DNA of 38,746 bases. It comes from Succinimonas amylolytica DSM 2873 (GTDB lineage Bacteria; Pseudomonadota; Gammaproteobacteria; Enterobacterales; Succinivibrionaceae). The position numbers were made by a program, and so were the translations under genes. Location of the stretch: NCBI RefSeq assembly GCF_000378405.1, contig NZ_KB899636.1:1771293-1810038 (forward strand), given 5' to 3'. Shown here piece by piece: positions 18,352-27,476 of this stretch. The number at the start of each line of letters is the position of its first letter. Positions within the stretch are counted from its first letter, which is position 1. The notes beneath the pieces were generated by a model that was not told where the DNA came from, searched no databases, and saw only the letters and a list, made by a program, of their open reading frames with translations.

Positions 18352-20058
18352 CTATTTATCTTCGGGGGGATCCGGGAAATCCGCGGAAATTTTTGCGGCA
18401 CAGGACTGGAGAAGCCTCAGAATGGTTTCCGGTGTCTGATTCTTATTCTGCTCGTAAATGGCCGCTCCTTCCATTGCAAAACGATACCAGGCGGTATTTA
18501 CGCGATCATCAACATCTGCAGCCTTGTAGATTTCGTACCATTTTCTGGTTTTGGGAATGTTGAAAATAGTGTCGAGATCCTGTTCCGTGGGATCGTTGAA
18601 TGAAAGATGCCAGCGGTAGTTTTCCGAAAGATGCAGACTGTTGACTACATCGTCCATTTCACGATTGGAGGTGTTCCCGGCCAGCATAATTAGCTGAACA
18701 CGTTCATAGCTGGGGGAGCTTTTGGCATTCTTTTGGGACTTGGAGGCTGAAAAACGTCCTTTTTCGCTTATAAGGTAGTAATGCCGGGGCAGATGTCTGG
18801 TAGTGAAGGTAACCTCGCAGTCGATCTCCATGGCATCCTCGTTAGTGAGCTGGAGAGTGTTGACTCCCGAAGATCTGCATGCCGGATCCCCGGAAATTTC
18901 ATCCGCCAGAGAATCGATATCGCTGGTACTGAGAATCATGGGGGTGGCGGTGGCGGCTATGACAATGGTGCTGATATTATTTCCGGCAGAGTTCGCGAAT
19001 ACGGTAATGTTGTTGCCAAAATAGTTTTCTGCCCGGTTTCTGATGACAAGGCCGTTGTTATTCCGGGAGCTTGAAATCCCTGAAAGGGGAAGCTTGCGCA
19101 TTTCCTTTACAGTATAGGACGGATCCAGGAGCTTTCTGGTGATAAGATCCTCGTTCCGGGCATGAGTGAAGCTGACGTCCTGCGACAAGGCCTCGCGTAT
19201 TGCCTCAGACTGTTCGTCAGGGGACAGTTGCGCAAAGTCTGACGAGAGATAGCGGTTTATGGAATTAACCGGAAGTCCGATGCCGGAAATTACAGAGAAG
19301 GGCTGGCGGTGATCAATTTCACTCTCCGAGAGTATGTGCACCAGTACGATGTTTTCCTGGCGGGAGACGGTCTCCCGGTCCTGGTCTCCGGCTTTCTCTG
19401 CTCCGGATTTTTTAGCGCTGCTGCTCTTTTCGGCAGCTTCCGGGGAACTGCTGCCGGAATCGCTGACGCCAAACGGCGATTCGTAGGGCTGGGACAGCGG
19501 AGTGTCCGGAGTCAGCCTGGAATAGAAGAGGTGAGTGCTGCGGCTGCCGCAGTCCAGATAGCCGATAGTAGAGGTGCCGAAGGTTTTGGTTTTCAGCTTG
19601 TTGTCCACAGAGCATTCATTGGTGATGTTTTCAAACAGTACCGCATCCGGAGTTTCCGGAACGTTATTTGCCGAGATCAGATTTCCGGTGAATTCCGAGT
19701 TTATAATGCTGCTTTTTACTTTTCCGGCGGAGTCTTTTCTTACGGCGATTACCTGGGCCAGGGGGGTCTTGTTTCTGTAGATGGTCAGCTGATAATAGTC
19801 GTCATTGTACTGAATGTCCTGAAAATTTATCCCTCCCGACAGAAGATTGAATGAGGAAGGGAACATGCGCACAGTCATGGGATTGAACTTGTCGTTGCTT
19901 TTTTTAGGGGTTAGCACATAGCTGAGATAGGTTCCGGAGAAGGAGGTGTTAATGTCGGATCCCAGGGTTACGGAATTCATGGCTCCTGCGACTTCTGCGC
20001 ACATGATCAGGGCAATGCAGGATGCGAAAGCGGCAATCGGTTTAACCTTGAACAGCAT
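18352..20058 (-). CDS. exported protein of unknown function
   Basis: I do not recognise this protein. The chosen start (20058) has AGGAG 9 bp upstream; the ATG at 20067 directly abuts AGGAG and is unlikely. The 568 residues open with a signal peptide (MLFKVKP, hydrophobic core, probable cleavage after AGA at about residue 26), so the product is likely periplasmic or surface-exposed. Two soluble parts are joined by a Ser/Lys/Glu-rich, low-complexity linker at about residues 200-240. Cysteines are few (about four in the mature part, for example in NECSVD and YLDCGSRS), which could form disulfides. The C-terminal part (about 490-560) is helical and contains RKWYEIYKAADVDD. It has no lipobox and no membrane anchor. 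A minus-strand TATAAT at 20139-20144 may be its promoter. Confidence 0.75.
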   Translation of the reverse strand: MLFKVKPIAAFASCIALIMCAEVAGAMNSVTLGSDINTSFSGTYLSYVLTPKKSNDKFNPMTVRMFPSSFNLLSGGINFQDIQYNDDYYQLTIYRNKTPLAQVIAVRKDSAGKVKSSIINSEFTGNLISANNVPETPDAVLFENITNECSVDNKLKTKTFGTSTIGYLDCGSRSTHLFYSRLTPDTPLSQPYESPFGVSDSGSSSPEAAEKSSSAKKSGAEKAGDQDRETVSRQENIVLVHILSESEIDHRQPFSVISGIGLPVNSINRYLSSDFAQLSPDEQSEAIREALSQDVSFTHARNEDLITRKLLDPSYTVKEMRKLPLSGISSSRNNNGLVIRNRAENYFGNNITVFANSAGNNISTIVIAATATPMILSTSDIDSLADEISGDPACRSSGVNTLQLTNEDAMEIDCEVTFTTRHLPRHYYLISEKGRFSASKSQKNAKSSPSYERVQLIMLAGNTSNREMDDVVNSLHLSENYRWHLSFNDPTEQDLDTIFNIPKTRKWYEIYKAADVDDRVNTAWYRFAMEGAAIYEQNKNQTPETILRLLQSCAAKISADFPDPPEDK

Positions 20059-20320
20059 TATTGACATCTCCTGTTTTTATCGGATTCGGTGGTGCCGAAC
20101 CGGAAGTTTTCCGGAAGTCAGATCAATGATTACTGAAAATTATAGTTTTTCGGCAGAGGCTTTTGGACATAATTCTGATGAAAAGGATGCAAAATCATGA
20201 CATCGTTTAAAAAATCGGCGGGAAACGGCGTTTTCTATAAAAAATATGCAGCCTGCCGGATATAGGATATTTTCAGAAAGTGCTGATAGTTCCCGATTTT
20301 CAGAAAATTTCATTTTGTTT
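20059..20320. other. gene-free stretch between the exported protein and the tRNA-Cys promoter
   Basis: This stretch of about 260 bp holds the probable minus-strand promoter of the exported-protein gene (TATAAT at 20139-20144). No gene was seen. Confidence 0.4.
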
Positions 20321-20348
20321 TTGACAAGATATGTTTTTTCAGTATAAT
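20321..20348 (+). promoter_or_regulatory. promoter of the tRNA-Cys array
   Basis: A perfect TTGACA (20321-20326) and a perfect TATAAT (20343-20348) are separated by 16 bp. A GC-rich stretch follows near the start site, as in stringently controlled stable-RNA promoters. Confidence 0.85.
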
Positions 20349-20402
20349 CATCTGCGTTCGCGAGCCATCCTGATAAAGAGGTCGCGGATGCCATGAAAAC
20401 GG

Positions 20403-20476
20403 GGCGCGATAGCAAAGCGGTTATGCAGCGGATTGCAAATTCGTGTAGTTCAGTTCGACTCTGAATCGCGCCTCCA
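20403..20476 (+). tRNA. tRNA-Cys (GCA), copy 1
   Basis: 74 nt. The acceptor stem GGCGCGA pairs with TCGCGCC, the anticodon loop is TTGCAAA with anticodon GCA, the T loop is TTCGACT, and CCA is encoded. It closely resembles E. coli cysT. Confidence 0.97.
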
Positions 20477-20494
20477 CCTTTTACGGTTCTCACT

Positions 20495-20568
20495 GGCGCG
20501 ATAGCAAAGCGGTTATGCAGCGGATTGCAAATTCGTGTAGTTCAGTTCGACTCTGAATCGCGCCTCCA
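20495..20568 (+). tRNA. tRNA-Cys (GCA), copy 2
   Basis: This copy is identical to copy 1 over all 74 nt, 18 bp further on. The spacer CCTTTTACGGTTCTCACT differs from the next spacer by one base. Confidence 0.97.
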
Positions 20569-20586
20569 CCTTTTACGGCTCTCACT

Positions 20587-20660
20587 GGCGCGATAGCAAA
20601 GCGGTTATGCAGCGGATTGCAAATTCGTGTAGTTCAGTTCGACTCTGAATCGCGCCTCCA
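20587..20660 (+). tRNA. tRNA-Cys (GCA), copy 3
   Basis: This copy is identical to the first two. The downstream sequence differs from the spacers and reaches a run of seven T at about 20670, a possible transcript end without an obvious dedicated hairpin. Confidence 0.97.
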
Positions 20661-21059
20661 CACTGCCTCGTTTTTTTCCTGACGTGTTTTCCATTAGCTC
20701 CGGCATTGTTCCGGTATTCGCTGATTATCCGTTTTCGGTAGTGATTTCGGTATTCAGACCAGTGTTTCTGAAAATGCACCGGCGAAACGGCAGATATTTC
20801 TATGAAAAAGTTTTCTGCCAGCTCTGCTTATTTCTCATTTTTGCTAACAAATCCTTGTTTTAAAGGGGTGAAAGCGAAAAATGTTGCCATTGTTCACAAA
20901 TATTAAGCATTATTCCCTATATGATAAGAAAAACGCTGTCAGACTTTTCGGAGCGCTATTCTCGAAACAGAACCGGAATCTGACACCTGGTATTTTGATT
21001 TGAATAGTCGGGACGGCTGTGTCTGTGTCGGGATATAATTTGAGAGTGAGTAATTAAAG
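20661..21059. other. gene-free stretch between the tRNA-Cys array and the chemoreceptor gene
   Basis: About 400 bp. A TATAAT at 21034-21039 lies too close to the chemoreceptor start for a normal leader but could drive it with a very short one. No FliA-type promoter, gene or structured RNA was recognised. Confidence 0.4.
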
Positions 21060-21983
21060 ATGTTCTTGTTTAACAATAAATCAGAAAAATGCGCGCAGGA
21101 GCTGAAAAGCATGGCCGGCAAGGGAGCTGCTCTTGCTGACACTCTCTGTGCCCAGTATGATAATCTGAAGGCGATTGCCCAGGAGCTGAGAGATGATATG
21201 GACAGTTTCAATGAATCCGTGTCAGGTCTGGCCCAGTCCCATTCGGATTTTTCCGAAATCGGAAAGTTCAGCGATACAGTAAGCTCCTCCGGACGCCGAA
21301 TTGTGGAATCCGTGCATGAGAGCATGCAGAATGTGGAGCTTCTAAAGGATGTGATTAGTTCCATAAGAACCGATATTGAGGATTTGCACGAGTTCCAGGA
21401 CAAGTTTGTGAAATCCTTTACTGCTCTCAAGGAGCAGATGGACTCTATCAAGGAATGTACCCAGATTATTTCCACGCTGTCCGGCCAGACCAACCTTCTT
21501 GCTCTTAATGCCACCATCGAGGCCGCCAGAGCAGGCGAGCACGGCCGCGGATTTGCGGTGGTAGCCGGCGAAGTCAAGAAGCTTTCTCTGGATACCGCTG
21601 ATGCCTCTTCCAAGATTGATTCAAGTGTGGAGAGCTTTACTAACCAGATTACCGCCATTATTGCCGAGGCGGACAAGAACCGGCAGCTTCTGGACGGGGT
21701 TTCTGCTTCAGCCGAGGACGCTATCAAGAAGTTCAATAATGTTAAGCAGCAGCATGACGAAAAGGTAACGGTGGTAAATGAAATTATCACCGCACTTACT
21801 GACGAATTCAATGTAATCCGGGAGAAGGTCACTGTTTCCGATAATTCCGACATTGTGGAGGAAATTGCTACAAGCTGCGGTGAGATCCAGAAGAAGGTGG
21901 CATCTGCTGCCAGACTCAACGAGGATATTGACAAGAATATCAAGGATGTTTCCGGTGTCTTTGACGAAATGAAGAAGGTCTGA
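21060..21983 (+). CDS. soluble methyl-accepting chemotaxis protein
   Basis: The 307-residue protein has no signal peptide or membrane segment, so it is cytoplasmic. The signalling hairpin tip is clear at about residues 143-175: [20 protein letters not shown] followed by [14 protein letters not shown]. This is the part that contacts CheA and CheW. Long helices flank it, and the N-terminal 60 residues hold no recognisable sensor fold. No C-terminal CheR/CheB tether peptide is seen. What it senses is unknown; it may respond to an internal signal or work with a partner protein. The ribosome site (GAG in GAGAGTGAG) is weak. A terminator follows. Confidence 0.93.
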   Translation: MFLFNNKSEKCAQELKSMAGKGAALADTLCAQYDNLKAIAQELRDDMDSFNESVSGLAQSHSDFSEIGKFSDTVSSSGRRIVESVHESMQNVELLKDVISSIRTDIEDLHEFQDKFVKSFTALKEQMDSIKECTQIISTLSGQTNLLALNATIEAARAGEHGRGFAVVAGEVKKLSLDTADASSKIDSSVESFTNQITAIIAEADKNRQLLDGVSASAEDAIKKFNNVKQQHDEKVTVVNEIITALTDEFNVIREKVTVSDNSDIVEEIATSCGEIQKKVASAARLNEDIDKNIKDVSGVFDEMKKV

Positions 21984-22008
21984 GCACTGTTTCTCTGCTT
22001 TTGTTTCA

Positions 22009-22036
22009 GGAAATGCCCCAGGGTGTTTCCTTTTTT
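22009..22036 (+). terminator. chemoreceptor gene terminator
   Basis: GGAAA and TTTCC bracket an inner CCC/GGG stem. The hairpin is followed by six T residues at 22031-22036. Confidence 0.8.
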
Positions 22037-22110
22037 ATTTTGCTCAAGCAGCTTCCGGAGTACGCCGGGCTGTTCTGCTGTTTCGCATTGTATTAAGCCA
22101 GGGGGGGAGG

Positions 22111-23847
22111 ATGACTGAGAAAGCGGGATCGGGGACGGGTGCCCCTGGTGGCAGTCTGCTTCCAGCGGGAACACTTTCCGGAAGAGGTGCTTTGCGCTAT
22201 GCGGCGGTTCCGGATTTTTCTCCGTTTCCGGAAACGGATCTGCTGGTTCCGGAAGCCGCCCCCCGCGTATATTCGGTATCCGAAATTGCGGCAGAGGTGC
22301 GCGAAAAGGTGGAGGTTATCAGGAACGTCCGTGTCAGGGGGGAGATTTCGGAATGGTCGTTGCGGAAAAATCTGTTTTTTTCTCTCAGGGATCAGAACAG
22401 TGTTATCAGATGCTGCATGTTCCGGATTCGCGGTATTCCGGCACCGGAGCAGAACCGTACCGGAAAAATGGCGGAGGTTACCGGAAGATTTTCCTACTAT
22501 GCCCCGTCCGGTTCCCTGTCCTTTATTGCAGACAGCATCACCATAACAGACCGGGAAGGCCTGATTATGCAGGCTCTGCGGGAGGGGATCCGTTATCTTG
22601 AGGATAACGGCTATACCAGAAACCTGCTGCCGCTGCCCCCGCGTTCCCGCATTACTACCATCGGAATTGTTACAGCCCAGGGAAAGCAGGCCGTGCGGGA
22701 TGCCGTGGGAACTATTAAAAAACGAAATCCTCTGGTGAACATTGTGCTTTACTACTGTGCGGTTCAGGGGGAGGCCGCTCCCGGCGAGATTATGAATGCT
22801 ATCTATCTTGCCAATATGAGGAGCTACAGGGACCGCTGCGATGTGCTTCTGGTGGTGCGCGGCGGAGGCAGTCTTGAGGATCTGTCCTGTTTTAATGATC
22901 TCCGTCTTTGTCTTTATGCAACGCAGACCCGCATTCCCATTGTTACCGGGATCGGTCATTCGGCAAATGATACACTGCTCGACCACGTGGCTTCGTTCAA
23001 GGCGATTACCCCTACGGCAGCGGCGGAGGCGGTAACCACGGATCTCCGGGATGCAGAGCAGTATCTTAATTCCTGCCAGCAGCGTTATGAATCTGTCATG
23101 CTTAAGCATCTCTCAGGACTTCAGAATCATCTTGGACACCTCGGAAGCCGTATGAACAATGTTTCTCCCCTGGTGTTTGCCCGGGAGCAGAATCGCAATC
23201 TTTCTCACCTGGAACAGCGGCTCTGCTGGGCCTTTGGCGGTCTTTTGGCGGAGCGAAGACAGTATCTCCTGAATCTGCGCTCGCGTTTTGACATTGTCAG
23301 AAGCAGTGTCCGGAACAGCCAGAATCGTCTTCAGGATCTGGAACGGCGTCTTATCCGGAATTCTCCGCAGAAATGCCTCCAGGAACGGGCCGGAAGACTT
23401 CTGGATCTTAAGAACCGGCTCAGGGCTGCCATGAACGGCAGCATTAATGAATCCCGAAGCCGGATTCATGACATCGGGATTTCCTTTTTGCGTGTCAGTC
23501 CGGATCTGTCGGGATATCATCACCGTCTGGATCTTCTGCTTAACAGGATGCGTGAAAATGTCACGGCAGGAATCCTGGATGCCAGGCGTTCTCTTGAGGT
23601 GTGTGCCGGAAGGCTTAATGCCAGGAATCCCCTGACACTGCTCAGTCAGGGCTATGCCATTGTATCGCGGGCCTCCGGAGGCATTGTCACCTCCGGCAAT
23701 ACCAGAAAGGGGGATACGGTAGGCATCCGGGTGCTCGGAGCGTCATTTACCGCTGAAATCACCGGCATGGAACTCCGGAATGACGAAACAGCTGCCGCAC
23801 CGGAATCCGGAAGCCTGCCGGAGGAGGGAGAGTTTTCTGATGAGTGA
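22111..23847 (+). CDS. xseA: exodeoxyribonuclease VII large subunit
   Basis: XseA, with several XseB subunits, degrades single-stranded DNA from both ends. The OB-fold domain starts at about residue 52 (RVYSVSEIAAEVREKV, then VRVRGEISEWS). The catalytic domain carries GIVTAQGKQAVRDA, VVRGGGSLEDLSCFND and GIGHSANDTLLDHVA ... TPTAAAE. A long coiled coil follows, then the closing LSQGYAIV segment. At 578 residues it is longer than E. coli XseA (about 456); most of the extra lies in the coiled coil and in about 50 N-terminal residues. The ATG at 22111 directly abuts GGGGGGGAGG, a poor spacing, so a downstream start such as a TTG near 22193 is possible. xseB is not adjacent. The gene converges with the next one, leaving 8 bp between stops. 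Confidence 0.94.
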   Translation: MTEKAGSGTGAPGGSLLPAGTLSGRGALRYAAVPDFSPFPETDLLVPEAAPRVYSVSEIAAEVREKVEVIRNVRVRGEISEWSLRKNLFFSLRDQNSVIRCCMFRIRGIPAPEQNRTGKMAEVTGRFSYYAPSGSLSFIADSITITDREGLIMQALREGIRYLEDNGYTRNLLPLPPRSRITTIGIVTAQGKQAVRDAVGTIKKRNPLVNIVLYYCAVQGEAAPGEIMNAIYLANMRSYRDRCDVLLVVRGGGSLEDLSCFNDLRLCLYATQTRIPIVTGIGHSANDTLLDHVASFKAITPTAAAEAVTTDLRDAEQYLNSCQQRYESVMLKHLSGLQNHLGHLGSRMNNVSPLVFAREQNRNLSHLEQRLCWAFGGLLAERRQYLLNLRSRFDIVRSSVRNSQNRLQDLERRLIRNSPQKCLQERAGRLLDLKNRLRAAMNGSINESRSRIHDIGISFLRVSPDLSGYHHRLDLLLNRMRENVTAGILDARRSLEVCAGRLNARNPLTLLSQGYAIVSRASGGIVTSGNTRKGDTVGIRVLGASFTAEITGMELRNDETAAAPESGSLPEEGEFSDE

Positions 23848-23855
23848 GCCTAACG

Positions 23856-26800
23856 CTAACCCGGATCGTCCTGCAGGAGGTCATTAAGAAGATCCCGGTC
23901 AAAAAACATCGGATCGTCTGCTTCGATAAGAGTGCAGTCCAGATGTTCCAGGGCCCAGCTGTTGATGATTTCCATGGCTCCATCGCTCATCAGTCCGAAA
24001 TCGCGGCAGACCTTCCGGAAATCCTCTTCTGAAAATTCTCCCAGCTGACAGAGCCGCAGGATTAGCTCCCGGCAGTTTTTCGGGAGCAGTCCGAATATGG
24101 TTTTTCCGGAGATGACGCCATCCTGATTCACAATATCTGAAAGATCCTCCGGCGGCATGCTGTCTGCCGAATCCTGTTTCTCATTTTCCGGGGCAGCGGG
24201 TTTGCCGAGAGCTCTGTTCAGGGGAGTCCCCATGTTCCGGGCCGTTTCCTTTATGTTCTCGGCGGGAACGGCTTCTTCTGCCTGCTCGGAGAATATCGGA
24301 GCCAGAATTTCCTGAACCTGCGTAGTTTCCTGATATTTCTTTCTGATAAGTTCCGGATCCAGCATGGGGGAGGATCTGTTTTCCTCCGGCATTCCGAAAG
24401 CGCTCGGCCCTCCTTTTCCGGACAGAGGAGGTAATATCCGGGAGTCCGCTCCCGGATTCCGCTGGAATTTATTAAGGATTTCCGTCATAAATTTCCCCTG
24501 AAGGTGCAGATTTATGACGGAAATGTTTTTAAAGGTAGCGGCCGGATCCCCTCCGGAGATCACAATATGCATCATGCGCTTCAGAAGATCCTGTTCTGTT
24601 TCGGAAAAGGTTCGCAGAGACAGTTCGCCTCCCGGACGGCAGGACCGTCCTGAGGCCTGCCGTATGGCGGTGATTTCGGAGGCGTAGATTGTAAGCCCCT
24701 CTGCTTCTGAAGCCGGCAGATTGGAGGATTTGATCCAGGTTTTAAAGAATTCCAGAAGTTTTCCCTGAACCGTGTATACCGTGGCGGCATCCAGGGCAAT
24801 CCGGAAGCAGAGCAGTGCTCCGGCGCTCTGCCTGAGGGGCGGAAGCGGAGGCTGATGTCTGAAGGAGAAGCTGCTGAAGGCGCTTACCATTTCCTCATAG
24901 CGTTCGTAATCCGGGTTCGGGAACATTGCTACCCCCAGAATCTCTGTGGTGTACCGCAAAATTTCAATGCAGAGCCGCTGTTTTCCCAGATGGCTGATTC
25001 TGAATGCCTTTTTCAGATCCTGACTGCTCCAGAAGCCTTCATTTGTCAGCCGATCACGGAATACGGTCAGGGATCCGGGGAGTGGCGTTCCGCTGCCATT
25101 AATGCCATGCTCTATAATCCGGTAGACAATGTCGTTCTGGATGTTGCTGCCGGCTGTGGCAAGATACTGGTGAATGATGCTCTGCCGGAGCTTGATAGAT
25201 TCCGAGAGCTTGCAGATCTCCTTCTGGATATCCGGGTCTGCGCGGAACAATCTGGGGAAGTACGCTGTGAACACCTTTGCCTTGTAGTCCGTCAGAGCTC
25301 TGAAGAGTCCGGTGAAGCTGCAGGGAATGGTGTCGGGAACGGCGCTTCTGACAAATTCCGTGAAGAGTTCCGGTTTTTCAGAAAGGCTTTTCCGGAACAG
25401 CATTCTGGCATTGGCATAAAGAAGCCGGGAGGAGTCTCCGGAAAACCTTACAGACCTGGTATAGCTGTCCTGGTTCAGGATGTATTTCTGAAACATGAGA
25501 TCCTGAATTTCCTCCGCGGTGGCTGGAGGAACAGGGTTCCCGGATATGGTCCGGCCTTTTCTGATGGGGGGCTTTCCGCTCAGAGCAGCCTCCAGACTGC
25601 CATAGCACCAGGCCAGCATGGAAAGTCTCAGGTTCGCGTAGGGGCCGAAAAAAGGAGTTGTGAAGATCAGCTGGCGAATACTGTTTGTTATTTCTTCCGG
25701 CCAGAGAAGAAGGTAAATGGAGATATCCTCGCCCATAACAGAGAGAATCTTTCTGTAGTCGCAGGAGAAGGAGTTGTTTATTCTGAGCAGGTTCTGAAAG
25801 CTGTGCAGAAGCCAGGAGTAGGCCCGAATCCGGTTTGTCTTCGAGATGGTGCCGAGAAAACCCTCAGCCAGAAGACGGTATTGCAGATTTCCGGACACTG
25901 CAGCCAGTACGGTTTCCGAGGGCGGGTACAGCTCGGGATTCTGCAGGCTCAGGGCGAAGAGCTTTCTTCTGTCGGCAGAAGTGCTCCCGAAGGTGCTTAC
26001 GGGTTCCTGGGGGACGGATACCTCCGTGGGGCGGAAGTTTATCGCAAAATTCCAGAAGGTATTGTCAGAGACTTCCCGGGTATCAGCATACAAATAGGCG
26101 TTTGGGACTGCCACGTCCATGATGTAGAGAATACTGGTGTCATAAAATTTCAGGCGTTCCGGGCAGATAAAGCGGATTTTACGGGCATTGGCACAGATTT
26201 CGGACTGATAGGCGCCCGGAGGAACGTCTGCGCTGGCGAAAACCGGTTCCGGAAAATCCGCAAAGGTGCCCAGGAGATCCCGGAATATTCCGGCCGTTTT
26301 CTGAACGATGACGCTGATTTCCTCAACTGCGGAGTGATCGGAGCTCTGATTCCTTTTTTTCTGGAGGCTGTACTGGTAATATTTCAGAAGCTCATCGATA
26401 TACCAGCATTCCGTATCAGAAACCGCGGGGATCCGGCAGCTGCTGTTCAGCGTTCCGAGTTCACTCAGAATGGTGAGAAATTTCTTGAAATTGCCGCTTC
26501 CGGGAGCCAGCGGCTTGAGATATCCTCCCTTTTCGGAAAGAACTGTTTTAATGATGCCGCAGGACAGTAATCCGGAGAAGCAGTACTGAAGGTAGAGCTG
26601 TCCTTCAGCGGGAAAGGGGGTTTTTTCCAGATAATCCTTGAGAGCGATGCGCTGCTCCGAAGTCAGTTCCCCGTTCGGAGCTGCCAGCCAGATGGCTTCA
26701 AAAAGGTGCACAAAAACCAGAAAGCCGCTGATTTTTTCTTCTGCTACCCGCATCCGGTGTGCCGCCAGCGCGTTGGTGTTTTTGTGCCCGACATAGGTCC

Positions 26801-27233
26801 GGGCGGCAACGATGTCCGGATCACTGAAAAGGTCATAGCCCTGACAGATGATAAAACGGCTGTAGGCGGAAAAACCGCCGGTAAAGTTCCCGGGAGGCGC
26901 AAACTCGGCTTGCACCTCCTTTTTGAGAAAAGTCCGTATGGTGCGAAAAATCTCTCCGGGGGAACCGCTTTCCAGTTCTGCGGTGTCCAGATAAAGGATT
27001 TCAAACAGTTCCCGGAGGCAGGTGTTCAGCATTCTGACATTGCCGATCTGGAGGCGGAACTGCTTCAGGATATCTCTGAAAGACGCGGGGATGTAGGAAC
27101 TTCCGGTCATCTCGCTGAGACGAAAGCTTCTGTTCGGGGCCGGGTTTTTCAGAGATATTCTGACTATGTTGGAGCCTGACGGTGCTCGTGCCATCTTTGT
27201 TGCATCTCCGGTTGGTGGTAAAAGCTGGAGCAT
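23856..27233 (-). CDS. large TerB-C domain protein of unknown function
   Basis: The 1125 residues are mostly unrecognised. The last 170 (23856-24362) resemble the TerB-C domain: LDPELIRKKYQETTQVQEIL, then a variable acidic stretch, then GLLPKNCRELILRLC, FSEEDFRKVCRDFGLMSDGA and MEIINSWALE ending in acidic DDP. TerB-C occurs in proteins linked to tellurite-resistance-type and other stress or defence systems, usually with TerB-N and TerB parts. I could not identify those here; the middle is helical with many aromatic residues. No signal peptide or membrane segment is seen, so it is probably cytoplasmic. The start is uncertain: the ATG at 27233 overlaps a minus-strand TATAAT at 27236-27241, and the ATG at 27194 (MARAPSGSN, GGAG 11 bp upstream) may be the true one. 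No helicase or ATPase partner is adjacent. Confidence 0.8.
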   Translation of the reverse strand: MLQLLPPTGDATKMARAPSGSNIVRISLKNPAPNRSFRLSEMTGSSYIPASFRDILKQFRLQIGNVRMLNTCLRELFEILYLDTAELESGSPGEIFRTIRTFLKKEVQAEFAPPGNFTGGFSAYSRFIICQGYDLFSDPDIVAARTYVGHKNTNALAAHRMRVAEEKISGFLVFVHLFEAIWLAAPNGELTSEQRIALKDYLEKTPFPAEGQLYLQYCFSGLLSCGIIKTVLSEKGGYLKPLAPGSGNFKKFLTILSELGTLNSSCRIPAVSDTECWYIDELLKYYQYSLQKKRNQSSDHSAVEEISVIVQKTAGIFRDLLGTFADFPEPVFASADVPPGAYQSEICANARKIRFICPERLKFYDTSILYIMDVAVPNAYLYADTREVSDNTFWNFAINFRPTEVSVPQEPVSTFGSTSADRRKLFALSLQNPELYPPSETVLAAVSGNLQYRLLAEGFLGTISKTNRIRAYSWLLHSFQNLLRINNSFSCDYRKILSVMGEDISIYLLLWPEEITNSIRQLIFTTPFFGPYANLRLSMLAWCYGSLEAALSGKPPIRKGRTISGNPVPPATAEEIQDLMFQKYILNQDSYTRSVRFSGDSSRLLYANARMLFRKSLSEKPELFTEFVRSAVPDTIPCSFTGLFRALTDYKAKVFTAYFPRLFRADPDIQKEICKLSESIKLRQSIIHQYLATAGSNIQNDIVYRIIEHGINGSGTPLPGSLTVFRDRLTNEGFWSSQDLKKAFRISHLGKQRLCIEILRYTTEILGVAMFPNPDYERYEEMVSAFSSFSFRHQPPLPPLRQSAGALLCFRIALDAATVYTVQGKLLEFFKTWIKSSNLPASEAEGLTIYASEITAIRQASGRSCRPGGELSLRTFSETEQDLLKRMMHIVISGGDPAATFKNISVINLHLQGKFMTEILNKFQRNPGADSRILPPLSGKGGPSAFGMPEENRSSPMLDPELIRKKYQETTQVQEILAPIFSEQAEEAVPAENIKETARNMGTPLNRALGKPAAPENEKQDSADSMPPEDLSDIVNQDGVISGKTIFGLLPKNCRELILRLCQLGEFSEEDFRKVCRDFGLMSDGAMEIINSWALEHLDCTLIEADDPMFFDRDLLNDLLQDDPG

Positions 27234-27476
27234 TCATTATACCCCGATCTTTGGTCATGCATTGCAGAAACGGGAAATGCGGCGTGTTTTATGGGAGATA
27301 TCTGCAATTTTTTGCAAGTGGGGCTTGCCGGAGAGGGAATTCGTGGCAAAAAACAGTCGGATTGCACATTAAATGCAAGCAACAGGATGTTTAATTAAGG
27401 CGATCAAAGTATAATATGCGAGGCTGGATATGGATGTCTGCTTTTTCCCGGGATCTGAAGGCTCCGGGGAAATGTT

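Larger units (their letters stand above)
20403..20660 (+). repeat. tandem 92-bp repeat made of tRNA-Cys plus spacer
   Basis: The repeat unit is a 74-bp tRNA and an 18-bp spacer, present two full times plus a third tRNA without spacer. Spacers differ at one position (GGTTCT versus GGCTCT). This indicates recent tandem duplication. Confidence 0.9.

Noticed and set aside
18186-18603. Small plus-strand frames overlapping the 3' end of the exported-protein gene
   Set aside because: No ribosome site, antisense to a gene with a signal peptide, and no motif.
20403-20660. Tandem repeats as a possible CRISPR array
   Set aside because: The repeated unit is a complete tRNA-Cys gene, and the spacers are nearly identical rather than unique.
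24855-26570. Plus-strand frame of 571 codons inside the TerB-C gene
   Set aside because: The minus-strand frame is twice as long and ends in a recognisable domain. The plus frame has no motif and no ribosome site.
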